Shown: piece by piece, positions 12,030 to 25,474 of the stretch
How positions within the stretch are numbered: position 1 is the stretch's first letter
How the letters are laid out: each line of letters starts with the position of its first letter
DNA from: Phytoseiulus persimilis
Lineage: Eukaryota; Arthropoda; Arachnida; Mesostigmata; Phytoseiidae
Reading direction: 5' to 3'
Length of the DNA stretch: 64,000 nucleotides
Assembly: GCA_037576195.1 (NCBI GenBank)
Contig: CM075103.1
Location: 6,138,001-6,202,000, forward strand
Notes under the pieces: generated by a model
Databases searched by the model: none
What the model was told of the DNA's origin: nothing
What the model saw: the letters and a program-made list of their open reading frames with translations, nothing else
Program-made: the position numbers and the translations under genes

Positions 12030-15000
12030 ATGTCTCTATCCGGATCCGCCAATCCTTTCGGGGCTCCTTCCGGGGTTCAGGATGACCCCAATCCCCGCGC
12101 GCGGCCGCCGTCGCGACCCACGGCGGGTTCCTCGTTGTTTAGTTCCAGCGAGTGTTCACCCGTAGAAATCCCGGACGACGTTCAGAACTTCTTCAGAAAC
12201 CAGTCGCGTCGTTCGTCCACGAATCCCTTCGACCCACCCGAGAAGACGGCTCTCCCGCCGCTTAGCACTGAGGACACGATTCGCACCGGTGCAGCTCTCC
12301 TTCAAGCGATTGCCAGCGAGTTCGTAAACAAAGACGATGACGACGACCTTTTCAACAAGTGGGTAGCATTCAATCGATGGCTCCAGCTCCCCGATCACTT
12401 CGAGGTCGCGGTGTGGGCCATGAAAAATCGTCGACCTCAGCGAGCTGAAGCGTGCACTCCGTTGCAGAACATTGGCCAGTAAGGGTCAACTGCCTCCTCC
12501 GTCACCCATCAGCCCCTTCTCTGAGCCTGATCATCAGGATCAAGCTATGCCAGAGCTCATGGACATGGACAACGCGTTTGCGGGCAGTGCCTCGAACGGT
12601 AAACCGATTCACAACAGACCTCTCTCTCTCTCGGTGTCGACAATGGGACGAAATCTGCGGATGGAGTGCATTCTGAGCTCTGAACGAACTTTGTTCCCAA
12701 CAGCCACGGAATCGTCCGTCGATCCATTCACGGCCTCGGCAGCAAGCAGCGTGTGCGCTCCCCCGCTCGCCCCCGAAACGGCGCCGGCGGCTGCGCCACC
12801 TGCAGCTCCTGCGGACGCGTTCCAGCTGGCTTTCGGCAAGAAGAGTATCGACCTGGACGATGTGCCCCCACAGGCTCAAACAGAGTTACCCCTTGGTCAA
12901 GTTCCTCAGGCGCTCCAGAGCGTCAAAGACTCATTTGATCCATTCAAGGGAGTCCAGCATGGCCTCGAACTCCCACAAAGCAACATCCCAGGCAAGTTCA
13001 GGCTTCCGCCCTCGATTCCGGCGCTCGCGATGCCCATCTCGTCCTGGAAACCTTTCCCTCTTGAAACTCTTGGAGTTCCTGGGTTTCTGTGGTTCCCGGG
13101 GCTGCTCCCGAGGCGAGGTTTCGGCGGGAGGGAATGAGTGTCGTGGGGGCTCCACAAGGAGTGAAAGTTTGGGAAGCGCTGCTCTCTTCGATTCTAGAAG
13201 CGGTTTACTGAGTTTCTCTGATTTCCGTTACGACAGCACCGGTATCAGGCGCTCCGACTCCCGGTTCCGACATCATAGAGAACGAACTCCGCCAACAAGA
13301 AGAGGAACTCTTCGGATCCAAAGGTGCGGGAGTGACATCCCCTCCCGAGAGACCGACGGGTCCCGCGAGACCCCCGCAACCAGCAACAGCAGAAGGTCAA
13401 TTGGCAAATGAGTTTCTCTTCCCGCATACTCCGACATTCCAGCGAATTTAGTTAAATAGCGAGTTCAATTGGCCTGCTCATGGTCCACGTCTCCGTTCCA
13501 GTTCGGCGACAGAGCGTGCCGCGTGCAGAAATAACCCGAGAAGGGAGTTTACGCGGCTTGAAGAGCGCTCTACCCATGGATGACAAGAACCCATTCTCTC
13601 CGAAAAACTCCCCCCCGGCCGAGACTGTGGCACATGTCGCCGGAGCTTCCGTCTTTGAAAATCCTCCCCGGGTTCCAATCACTTCACAATCTCAGGCTGC
13701 TGTCTCTTCGGAGAAAAATGTCGCGTTGGAGCCAGCGCTACCCGGAGACAGAGCTTCCCTGGCTCGAAAAGGATCTCAGGACTCAAACCCCTTCAGTCCC
13801 ACCTCGAGTTTTCCTCCTGCGCCGGTTGGAGCCAACAATCCTTTCGGTGATGATGATACTGGTGCGTCGATCGCCGAGTGTTCAGTAGGGATTCAGGTGT
13901 TTCCGGGAGGAGAAATCTCGAGCTCCAGCGGACAGCGGGCGTTAAGGAACGTTTTCGATTCCAGACCCGGCCGATCTCGCACCGAAAGGCGACGCGTTTT
14001 CCTCAACCTTCGTTCCGACTTCCACCGCAAGTCAGTCAGCAGCGCTGTCGTTCACAAACGTGTCATCTGATCCTTTCGACACCGAGTCGATTGTTCCGGC
14101 TACCGGTGAGTATTCGAGTCGATTCATTCCTCCCGGTTCGTTCCCGGCCCGCTCACTTCTCCAGGTTCCCGCAAAACGTTCTCCCATATGTGGGGAGAGA
14201 ACCGCTTTCGCGTTGTCTGACTGAGCAGGGGAATCTCTTCCAGATCAAGGTACCTTAGACGCGTTCGCATCGAAATTTGCGCGGGCTGACGATGTCGCGC
14301 CCGCTGTTGATGCATTTGGAGGAGTGGGTGCTTCGGATATAGCCGGAGGCTTCGGAGGAGACGGGTTCCAGACAGACGGAGACTTCCTGGGCGACGGAGG
14401 CATCCCGCTGCCACAAGTTCCTGACAACACACCGGTGAAGAGGGCAAACCTCGGCGATTCCAAGGATTCGTTTGATGATGATGATGATGAGGAAGAACAC
14501 ATGAAAATCACCATCAAACCAAAGATTCGGCCGCTCGGGATCTCCACTGGAGCTCCGACGCTGGCGGCACCTCCGAAGCTCTTGCCCCCGCCCAAGAGCC
14601 CCTTACGCCAGGCAGGCTATCAAGTTCAGCCGGATCGTTTCAATCCCTTCGAAAAGGTCGGTTTTCTTTCGAACATCTCAGCGAACGTTCGGGAGCCACG
14701 AAAGCTCCGGTCCGAGCTCCTCGAGGGATGAGAAACTCTTCTGGTTCTAGGGCGCGTTAAAAACTTCGCTGGTTGCTGATGACGAGCTCTTCAGTGCCTT
14801 CGGAGATCCGCTGAACGAGTCAGCTATAGCGGACGCTAAGGAAGAAACTCTGCCGCCGGCTCTCGGGGAGTCGGGCGCTAAACAAGCAGAACCGTTGTCA
14901 CCATCGACTCCTCTCTTCGATGAGGACATTTCGCAGCCGTTGCCAGAATGGAAACCCAAACGGGACCTCAGTGAAGGCTGGGAGTTCTATCTACGTTGGC

Positions 15001-18000
15001 CGAACAAGAAGAAATTCACAGGTAAGTTCTTATGATCGCCTAACCATCGCGATTCAGTTCCGCCAACGGTTTTCTCATGCACGATTGGCCAGCGTCGCCT
15101 CTCTCTGCGTGAATTTTGTTTCGTCGAGGAGGACGCTTCGGAGTCGTTGAGAATTTCTTCCGCGCCGTTCTCAATATTCGGATTCCCAGGCACCCGGTAT
15201 TGGAAGCCCGTGTACGTGAAGTTCAACGACACGTCCATTCTTTGGGTCATGAACAAGAAGGACGACTCTGACCCGATCCAGGAAGTGAGTTCTGTCTCCT
15301 GGTTTTTGAAAGCATCTAAAAGTAATGTAGCGTAAAAGTAAAAAAGTAATATAGCGGATCCCTGATTTTTTTCGGCTTCGACCACCGAGAGTGTGGCCGA
15401 CAACAACAGCACAGAAGAGCAGCTTACTTCACAAACTGACCGAACCATCCTCCGCCTTGTTTATTTTCATCGTCCCGAATGAAAGTTCGGGCGCGTTCCA
15501 TGCACGATCTCCCAGTGTGCTCGAGAAAAGCCCATCACTCCCCGGGTTGCGAGACACCCAGTCTGCGATCCCAGAACTGACCTCTCCTTCATCCTGTTCT
15601 CGCAGGTACCTCTTCAAGGCTGCTACTCCTTGTCGGAGATGGCCCATCAACCACTCGACCAATTCAAGAAGATCTTCACCATCAAGCTCCAGTACACTTT
15701 CTACAGAGAGACCGTCGGCGTTCGCAAAGGCCAAATCGCGAAAATAATTTCGGGACAGGTGAGAGGGGTTTTCGCTCAATTCATCGTTACCGTTGAATCG
15801 CGACCACGAACTGTTGACCAGAGCAGCACGAAGGAATCGAGACACTTCTCCGACGCGGGGATCCGGTACCTGGATCGGCCGCAGCCCGAGTGGACCGCTC
15901 CGGCAGTTGTCTGAGAAATCCTGAAATCATTCCATGAGTGAGAGGCTGCGCGGTCGAACTGACGCTCGATTCGGTCGACAGGTAAATTCAATGGGATCGG
16001 TAGCAAAGCTAGGGCTCCCACTTCAGCACGCTCCACAGCTCACAGAGCTACTGAAACTGGGAACGGCTGATATAGAGACCATAAGAACATTCGTGCAAGT
16101 CATCGAGGACGTCCTCTATGGGTGAGCCTGTCTCCGCTGCAGCTGCTGATTATTCTCCTCGCTTCTTCCCCCTCGGAGCAGACAGCTATGATGAGACTGG
16201 TCCACGCGCCAGCATGCGTGTTGTCCAGATAATCAAACGGCGACCGCATGTCCCCAACGACACGGGTGGCACTAATTATTTCTCGTCTCGTTCAGACTGC
16301 AAATTCACCGGGATCGTGCTTTAACTTACAAAGCCGAGGAAATCCAAGCTATGGTCGTCGACGAGTACGTTGTAAAAGTGGACAGAACGGGACACGTCTG
16401 CTCACAAAAAGCTCGGGTTCGACTGTTTTTCTTGGCGTTCGTCAACGGAATGCCCGATGTGGAGGTCGGCATAAACGAGCTGAGTCGCCAGGGCAAAGAA
16501 GTTGTCGGCAGGCATGACATCATGCCGATCGTCACCGAAGAATGGATTCGGGTCGAGAACTATGACTTCCATTCGTGCGTTGACCTCCAAGAATTCGAGA
16601 ACAGCAAAGTCATCAGGCTCCGGCCTCCGGATGCCACTTTCTTCGAGCTGATGCGGTTCCGAGTGCGTCCGCCTCGTCAGAGAGAGCTCCCCATTCAGCT
16701 GACTGCTGTGCTCAAGGTTGGTAAAATTAGGGGGCCAATCTCGCCCCAAGCTTCCCATGCTCTGTGTGAATCCGAACGAAAAATGTGATTTCGGTATGAA
16801 GCAAACGTTCTGACGGGCGTGGCGTTCCTCCGTTCCCAGGTCAATGCACCGAAGGTGCAGTTGAAAGCAGAGGTACTCGTTCCCGGATACTCCTCCCGGA
16901 AGCACGGTCAAATCCCTTGTGAAGATATCGCGATGTTCTTCCCGATCCCCGAATGTTGGGTGAGTAGGAAGCTCCGGCTCACTTGATCGGATATTGTTCT
17001 TCCTTGAAGAATATTATCACCTCCCATTTTCCTTTCTTTGGCACTCGCACTTCCTCTTGTCTACCCTTTGTGAGTTGCCCAATCGAAAAAAAAAATATTC
17101 AAGTCGGCAAGAAGGGAATCATGGGAAGAATATTCAGGATCGATTTCTAGTTCGGGAAGGGGGGCGGTGTCGCCGGGAAACGCCCCGGGGAAAGTCAGGT
17201 CCCCTGCAGAGGAATTATTTCCATGGTGGCGACCGAAATCGGGTCGCGACCCAAGCCACGACATCCCTGGATCGAGAGCTCAGCAAGCTCTTTGCTCTTC
17301 GCACAGGTATATCTGTTCCGCGTGGAGAAACACTTCCGCTATGGTGCGCTCAAAAGCACCAACAGACGCCACGGAAAGATCAAAGGTCTGGAGAGGATCA
17401 TGGGAGCGGCAGCTGGTGGAAATCTTGAAAAACAACTCATTGAAGTCACTGCCGGCCAGGCCAAATATGAGCCCGCCCACAGAGCGATCGTGTGGCGTGT
17501 GCCTCGTTTACCCAAAGAAGGTGAGGAAGAGAACGCCTCTTCCCGGAGCATGGTCCGGAGGCATTGTCAAGTTCTCCCTTCAGCCGTTCGGAACGTAAGA
17601 TGTTGAATATCCGCAGGGCAAGGTGCATACACACAACAAATGATGACGGTCGACCTGGAGCTCACTTCGTTCGATCAAATTCCTGCCGAGTTCGAGAGCG
17701 ATCTCAGAGTGGAATTCACAATGCCGGCGTCAACGGTTTCGCACACAACCATTCGCTCGATATCGTGCCCGACGGATGCCGATCTGCCCGTCGAGAAGTA
17801 CTGCCGTTACGTGGCCAAGCACGAATACAATGTGAGTTCCAAGGCATGCCGATTACAGGTCCAACGCCTTAGGCCTTAGACGAACGTGAGGAACTGGTCG
17901 GTCCTTGTCCCGGCAACGCAATTCTCGTTTCCGTGATCGATTAGTGTCATGACGCTCTCAGTAGGGCCTTCTGAGAGGTGAAGCCCTTTCCGTTGAGTTG

Positions 18001-18269
18001 ATCAATTTTCGATCGTTCCAAAGTCGGATCGTCGACCAACCAGTCTCCAATCACCCGATCGATGATTTTCCGTCCGCATCTCAACTGGAACGCAACTCGG
18101 TTTCTCATTGCAGGTCGAGATGGATGTGCAAATAGGGACTGGTCCGTTGGAGCCCACACCACCTCCCGTGACTCGGGTGGAGGCTAAGCAGCCCGTGCCT
18201 GGGACACCGCCCGCCATGGTTCGTCAGACCGATCCAAGCGCTGGTTCTGATTCCGAGTACTCTGACTAA
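12030..18269 (+). CDS. stnB: Stoned-B / stonin endocytic adaptor
   Basis: Stonins are AP-2 mu-related adaptors that bind synaptotagmin and AP-2 for vesicle retrieval at the plasma membrane. Exons: 12030-12410, 12538-12598, 12704-12991, 13237-13395, 13502-13861, 13965-14105, 14244-14656, 14751-15021, 15190-15284, 15606-15758, 15982-16121, 16296-16716, 16840-16959, 17307-17520, 17617-17831, 18114-18269. Phases close to 1,195 aa, near the roughly 1,260 aa of Drosophila StnB. The N-terminal half is unstructured, with six NPF motifs (EH-domain ligands), three DPF motifs and one WVAF (AP-2 ear WVxF type). A stonin homology region starts around residue 672 (WEFYLRWPNKKKFT, RYWKPVYVKF). The mu-homology domain is about 825-1150, with RDRALTY, GREHD-like RHDIMP, FELMRFRV and AIVWRVPRLP. 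The tail is acidic (SDSEYSD). The start ATG has A at -3 and gives MSLSGSANPF. The donor after 12991 is GC rather than GT. The 12410/12538 junction is the least certain, because its donor GTCGCG is weak. A later ATG at 12547 is an alternative start. Confidence 0.93.
12992..13236 (+). other. GC-AG intron of stnB
   Basis: The donor reads CAG|GCAAGT and the acceptor TTACGACAG. Joining 12991 to 13237 keeps phase 1 and a continuous reading frame, whereas reading through ends at a stop at 13135-13137. GC-AG introns are a known minority class processed by the major spliceosome, and this donor otherwise fits the consensus perfectly. Confidence 0.75.
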
Positions 18270-18490
18270 AACTACGAAGCAAATAATCTCAGCGACGACC
18301 TCAGTGTTCTGGTTGAGATACGAACAATGAGACGAGATTGCCAACCACGTTTAGAGTTCAAGCCATTCCACCACCACCACAGGCGTGATCGCCACTAGTG
18401 CCACTGAATCACTGACAGTATCAAGTTATGAGGACACATGAGCTTAACAGCCCATCGGACTAGAATAATAAATGACACAGTCACTGGAAT
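18270..18490 (+). promoter_or_regulatory. stnB 3' UTR with poly(A) signal
   Basis: Non-coding sequence follows the TAA at 18267-18269. A canonical AATAAA lies at 18467-18472, about 200 nt after the stop. Confidence 0.6.
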
Positions 18491-20840
18491 GAATCGATCG
18501 ATAATATACTTGGAGTGAGCCAGGGAGGGCAGAAGCCATCCGTTCATGGTAATGAATCACTCGTGACACGTAGGGGTTGTACTCGCGACGACGTGCCACA
18601 AGCACGCCTGCAGTCGTCAATACAGATGGTGGTGCTTGCGCTCGATAGGAGCTCGGAACTGCAGGAACTACTGTGCCACCATGGTAGGTGATGATGATCG
18701 GAAGGGATGCCGTCCGATGGATTTTTACGGTCGCTGCTGTGCGCAGACAGGCATCTCCTCCCTAACGAAATCCCGACAACCTATTCTTAATCGCAGACTT
18801 CCGTTGATATGTACCTACTGAAAACTACCCCACCGAAAATTCTTCACGTATCATAGTTTGCCGTAGTGCTTGAACTGGGCTTGAACCCGCTTCCCTCATG
18901 ATTCGACTGGTGTTTTCCGTGAGCCTGTTTCACGCACAGCGGGAACCGACTAAATTTTTGAGCAACCAGCCGACTTGGTCACCATCGGACAGTTCGGCGA
19001 TTGTGTCGGAAACTACTATGTTACCACAGAACCGTTGTCTATTAATGGACGATTGACAACGATATTGATTTGTCTGTTGTTCATATTGGCCTGTTTTGTA
19101 AATACACAGACAGAAATTCGAGTCCTCTCGCACCGCGTGCCTCGACAAGCTAGCAATGAGGTTGACATCGGAAGCCTCAGCCAATCCACGTGGTGGAGTT
19201 AAGTTTCCTTTCGTGGACATTCCTGGTGGCATATGACAGCTATCCTTTCGAGGGATGCGGTAGCGGACGCGACCCCGGCCGAGATCTTAAGCTCACCTTT
19301 CAGTCAGATGCAAGCTTCGCATACAACAACAATTCAGCGGAGGCATCCCGGCAAACTGAGTTCCTGCGAGATTCGCTTTTGGTCAAGCTGGTCGTGATTC
19401 CCGGAAGCGCTTGAGTTCCGAGAAATCGCGAGCACCACCCCGAAAAGGGTGGAATCTCATCGTGTCAGGAGTGTGATTCCTAAGGAGGGTAGTTCGACGC
19501 GTGTGGGTCGACCCGGGATTACACAGCATATTCGGATGCAGAAGAATCACCAGACCTCGGATCACGCCCTTGATGCCCTCAATTATTCAGAAAACGGTTA
19601 AAGATCCAGGGCATATGGTCGATGGAATATAGCTGGCCGCGGCAGGATCAAGATTGTTCCCCCTGACAGTCAGGAGCATCGTGTTCATTACTTTTCTCGA
19701 TTGTTTGCGCAGGTTGAAAACTTGTTGAGTGAGAGTTTCGTTACTAACGTTGTGTTGAGCGTCGGAATGGGCACTCGAGATCCTGTGAAATCAAAATGTA
19801 TTTCATCTGTGTCAGTTGTTATGTTTTTCGATGATGTCGTTTAAATATGCCGAGACCGTTGTTAGGTCCGTTGATCGGACTGTGATAGTGAATTTGGAAA
19901 ATACTGAAATATGTGGACGTTAGGGATATCCTTCAAATATTGTTTTCGAATAATAACTGGAGCCTGGAAAGGTCAAATATTTGTTGAGCGAGGCCAATTA
20001 GCAGAAGAAGAACACAAATGATACACACAGAAATAAAACTTTATTTGAACCACACCCGATTTGTGAATGATATACATCGAATAACTCGACCCTTGGCGCG
20101 AGTCATCGCCAACTCCTCAATCATCGTGAATGTGGCGGAATAAAAGCGATCCCGTCATTGAGAGCCGTCGCAAGAGTACTCATTTTCAGAGACCAAGCTT
20201 ACCGTTGTTCTAGGGCAGTGGTTCTCAAAGACCTCTTATCGATATCGCAAAAAACCATTGTCCCGGAATGTCGGCGTGAACAGTGCGCGTACTCCTTGGA
20301 ACGTGAGTTGTTCAAGAGGTGATCCTGGCGATGATGCAATTCGTGCCTCTGTGATAATTTCTTTCCATCCTCAGAAGGATGACCGCTCGTAATGCCATGC
20401 GCGCTGAAAGAAGGCAAGTCGAGGACAATATATCGCTGCGGGCAGAACTCCGGGGAAAGTACTCTGCTTCTTATGTGTTCCGAGCCCCCGTGCACAGCTC
20501 TTCTTCCAAGCCTTGATGCGATAGCAATCGGATTTCTGTTTGGATCATAGGCATCATAGGAATTGATTCAGTGTCACTGATCTGAGCACTCTCAAGGTTC
20601 ATCGAAACATGTTTTCTCGTTTGAGACCCTCTTCTCCGAATGGCCACTCAAAACCTCCTTGTCTGCTGCAATATATTCCACCGAGATGACATGCAGCAAA
20701 TGTGAAACTCCGAAAAACAGGCTTCTGAGCGAGAACGGACAAGGGCGAGATGTCAACATCGAAATATTGGAAAGACTAGGACTTGTAGGTCGGGGATGTT
20801 CTTACTGCTCCTTCTCTCGTGCATGACTCGATATCGAGCT
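18491..20840. other. Spacer, no gene seen
   Basis: No supported coding region. At 20032-20045 an AATAAA on the plus strand is followed within two bases by its complement TTTATT. It could serve transcripts from both sides, including a possible minus-strand gene at 20.8-21.9 kb. Confidence 0.4.
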
Positions 20841-21466
20841 CATCAAGTTTTTCCTTCCAGGAAGATTTTCACCGAGGTTTGAGCAGAAAAAGGCAGGGTA
20901 GGAATATCCTGACTTGAGCTTACCACTCCGGGGAGTTGAGCTTTGTGTAGTTGTTGTTGTTTGTTGAGTTGTTGCAATTCACATGGTAGATTCCGGAGAG
21001 CTGTATGAAGTCGCAGAGGGTTATCTGTCATCTCAAATCTCTTGCAACTGGAAGCGATGAAGAACCACGGTTTTAGTGAGTTTATCGAGGAAGGAGGAGT
21101 CAGCTTCAAAGTATGAGCCGTCGTTCCTCTCAGGAGTGGATTCTTTCCAGATTATCAACGACGCCACGTCCTTTCGCCTGAGTACTTCGAGCTGATTCTT
21201 GCTGTCCCGACATAGCTCTCTAGAGATCATTCAAAATAATACAATAGTGCTGTCGAATGACCACTCTTCGTTGGTGAGTTAACCCAGACAAATGTCAGAG
21301 AACTTGGGTCCGGTTGTGAATCACTCATGTTCATAGATGGTGCACTTTGGAGCTCAATGAGCGGAATAACCACACACTCACCGTCACGTACATCACAAAG
21401 ATGTGCCCGATATTTTCCTTGTTCGAACCAAATCGGAAATTCGCAACCAGAGAATTCGGGGTGGCT

Positions 21467-21895
21467 CTAGTCCACAGATTCGAATCTTTCGATCTCGGAA
21501 GCTGAAATCCGGTCTCGATGACCCCGATGGCCTTCACGGTAAGGAGGCGGAAAATTCGGAGGTTGTCCGGCGAAACGGCTGAAGATACGGGACTGGACGG
21601 TCAGGGCGAACATCGACAATGCTCCTTTGAAGTTTTGGACAACATGAAGTGTGAGCTGCGAGAACAGGGAAAGGGTTCCCAACAAATAGATTCTGTTCCC
21701 GCGGGTTTCATGGAGGTCCTTGAAGAGTTTCCGTAGATGGATGCCTATCAAACCCACACAGAGCAGGTTCACCCCGATCCAGAGGATGTTGAGCACGTAA
21801 TGTTGCGCTTGGCTATAAACTATTGGGCAGACGTCGAGGCAATGCGACGCGGGAGCACAACTTGTACTGAAAGCTAAGATCAAGCCAGGATTCAT
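21467..21895 (-). CDS. Possible exon of an unknown membrane protein
   Basis: A 142-codon minus ORF starts with ATG at 21895. It has a hydrophobic stretch of about 20 residues (NILWIGVNLLCVGLIGI) followed by basic residues, then a second moderately hydrophobic region (YLLGTLSLFSQLTL). In an overlapping frame, 21331-21537 is open and ends near a GTGAGT, so the true gene could be spliced. Further minus ORFs at 21033-21230 and 20843-21109 could be later exons. The pattern would suit a multi-pass protein such as a chemoreceptor or tetraspanin, but no diagnostic motif is visible. I do not recognise it, and it may be a chance ORF. Confidence 0.25.
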   Translation of the reverse strand: MNPGLILAFSTSCAPASHCLDVCPIVYSQAQHYVLNILWIGVNLLCVGLIGIHLRKLFKDLHETRGNRIYLLGTLSLFSQLTLHVVQNFKGALSMFALTVQSRIFSRFAGQPPNFPPPYREGHRGHRDRISASEIERFESVD

Positions 21896-22089
21896 CCTTT
21901 GCTCTTTGCCCCCTTCCCCCGCTCGTTCGGCTATTCTTGAACCGCGAGAGATCGCGAAGGGCGTCTGTCGAGAATGGCATATTCGCGCATTTTATTATAT
22001 GAAACTGTATAAACTCAACTCTTTGCCTTGACCCCATTGTCGGCTCTCCCATATCTTCCGCTGATCGTCTGATCTCGTAAGATTTGGTT

Positions 22090-22105
22090 GGCCCTGAAAA
22101 GGGCC
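22090..22105 (-). promoter_or_regulatory. Histone 3' stem-loop, H2A unit 1
   Basis: A 6-bp stem GGCCCT/AGGGCC with loop TTTC on the minus strand, the SLBP-binding site. A GAGATC element (22071-22076) lies 13 nt downstream. Confidence 0.95.
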
Positions 22106-22135
22106 GTTTTTTTTATGTGTGCCGAGCGACGATGC

Positions 22136-22722
<587 letters not shown>

Positions 22723-23097
22723 ATGCCGCCCGCAGCGAGTGGAAAGGCCGTGAAGAAAGCCGGGAAGGCCCAGAAGAACGTCCGTGCCACGGACAAGAAG
22801 AAGAAGAAGCGCAGGAGGAAGGAGTCCTTCTCGATCTACATCTACAAGGTGTTGAAGCAAGTTCACCCCGACACTGGCATCTCGTCGAAAGCCATGTCGA
22901 TCATGAACTCGTTTGTCAACGACATCTTCGAGCGCATCGCCGCCGAGGCTTCTCGTCTCTCCCATTACAACAAGAGGTCCACCATCACCTCCCGGGAAAT
23001 CCAGACCGCCGTGAGGCTTCTTCTCCCCGGAGAGTTGGCCAAGCACGCTGTCTCCGAAGGAACGAAGGCTGTCACAAAGTACACCTCCTCAAAGTAG
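22723..23097 (+). CDS. His2B: Histone H2B, unit 1
   Basis: A complete, intronless 124-aa core histone H2B. The basic N-terminal tail ([16 protein letters not shown], then [12 protein letters not shown]) leads into the histone fold ([20 protein letters not shown]). It ends AVTKYTSSK, which contains the conserved lysine that is ubiquitinated in other H2Bs. It is transcribed away from H2A and ends in a stem-loop at 23121-23136. The encoded protein matches the other four H2B copies exactly. Confidence 0.98.
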   Translation: MPPAASGKAVKKAGKAQKNVRATDKKKKKRRRKESFSIYIYKVLKQVHPDTGISSKAMSIMNSFVNDIFERIAAEASRLSHYNKRSTITSREIQTAVRLLLPGELAKHAVSEGTKAVTKYTSSK

Positions 23098-23120
23098 ATA
23101 ACCTACGCTACGAGAACAAC

Positions 23121-23136
23121 GGCCCTTTTCAGGGCC
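23121..23136 (+). promoter_or_regulatory. Histone 3' stem-loop, H2B unit 1
   Basis: GGCCCT-TTTC-AGGGCC. Twelve nt later lies TGGATC (23149-23154), the least purine-rich version of the downstream element in the array. Confidence 0.95.
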
Positions 23137-24178
23137 ACCAAAACCTAATGGATCTATTTCTCTCGCGGATTCGAGCACCTATCTCAGAGCCGATATTCTG
23201 CAACTATTCCCACGGTGTGCGTGTTTGTCATGTAACTTCAGTCAAGTCGGTGAAACGTCGCGCGATCGTTCGGGAGACGAAGCGAGTCCATTCTCCTTGG
23301 AAGAGCGGATTCGCCGCAATGTTGCTGATATTGTGAAGTCTCGCACCGGGAAATGCGCCTCCGTTCCGTGGTTCGGGGCTCTATTCATGGATTTCCGTCG
23401 CACAGTATTTCTTTCATTACGCTCGCCTCCCGCGAGGCTTAGATTCTCCAGTATTGACACTCGACATACCTATTTGCTTCGAAGTGATCGAATGATTCCC
23501 ATTCAGAATCGAAGCCGTTCGACTGCGACAGTCGATGCGAAACCGCGAGCAAGTGATGAGAGAATTGAGCCCCAATCTCTGAGTAAGCTACGTCCCACCG
23601 TTACGAGCATTTTCATCTCCAGCACGGCTTTTTTAAATTACGGAAATTGCATCAATTCAGAAAGCGTTTCCCTGATCGGTGCCGGTTCCGTGCTGCCTGA
23701 ACATCTTTCGTAGGAAAGAAGAACTTTCCCGATGGAGGAAACGCTGCATGAAAATGCACGCGAAGTTTGTCTCTGCCCACAATAGTGGATCGCCTCATTC
23801 CATATGGCTGCCCACGGAGCTTCTCCGAGACGGCTCAAACTTCCCCCACGAATGCGCTCCCGGCGCGGGGTCCGCGACCGTTACGTGAGGGACTTTTCAC
23901 TTGAAAGACATTCATCGTGCATCAGTCTTTCGACTTGCTTGCGGCTAAATCTAGATGTTTCGGCGGAGACGTCGTGAGCGAGTCCCGATCAGAGTCAGCA
24001 CCATCTCACCCCACGCACGTAGTTCTCATGCAAAGGCATTCGGATGTTTGCCCGAGAGACGATTCCCGGGATTAAAGTCCTTCTGAAGTTTCGCTCTGAG
24101 TTGTCCCGAGTAGCCTGCCTTGCATCTCTCGTTGTGTTATAAGATTGCCATGTAGTAGGTGATCTTCTAGAATTGGGT
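23137..24178. other. Spacer H2B-H3, unit 1
   Basis: About 1.0 kb without a supported gene. A 162-codon plus ORF (23225-23713) has no recognisable features and no counterpart in the other units. Confidence 0.5.
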
Positions 24179-24194
24179 GGCCCTGAGAAGGGCC
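24179..24194 (-). promoter_or_regulatory. Histone 3' stem-loop, H3 unit 1
   Basis: Minus-strand GGCCCT-TCTC-AGGGCC. AAGATC (24161-24166) lies 12 nt downstream. Confidence 0.95.
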
Positions 24195-24224
24195 TTTTTT
24201 TTCAGCTCGTGTGGGACGATTCAC

Positions 24225-25401
<1,177 letters not shown>

Positions 25402-25440
25402 GCGATCATCAGCCGAACGACCGTCGCCACCAAAAAAAAC

Positions 25441-25456
25441 GGCCCTTTTCAGGGCC
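25441..25456 (+). promoter_or_regulatory. Histone 3' stem-loop, H4 unit 1
   Basis: GGCCCT-TTTC-AGGGCC, with AAGATC at 25469-25474, 12 nt downstream. Confidence 0.95.
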
Positions 25457-25474
25457 ACTCTAAATAACAAGATC

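Noticed and set aside
12472..13137. Single 221-codon ORF as one stnB exon
   Set aside because: It reads through two introns (12599-12703 and the GC-AG intron); phase and motif continuity support the spliced form.
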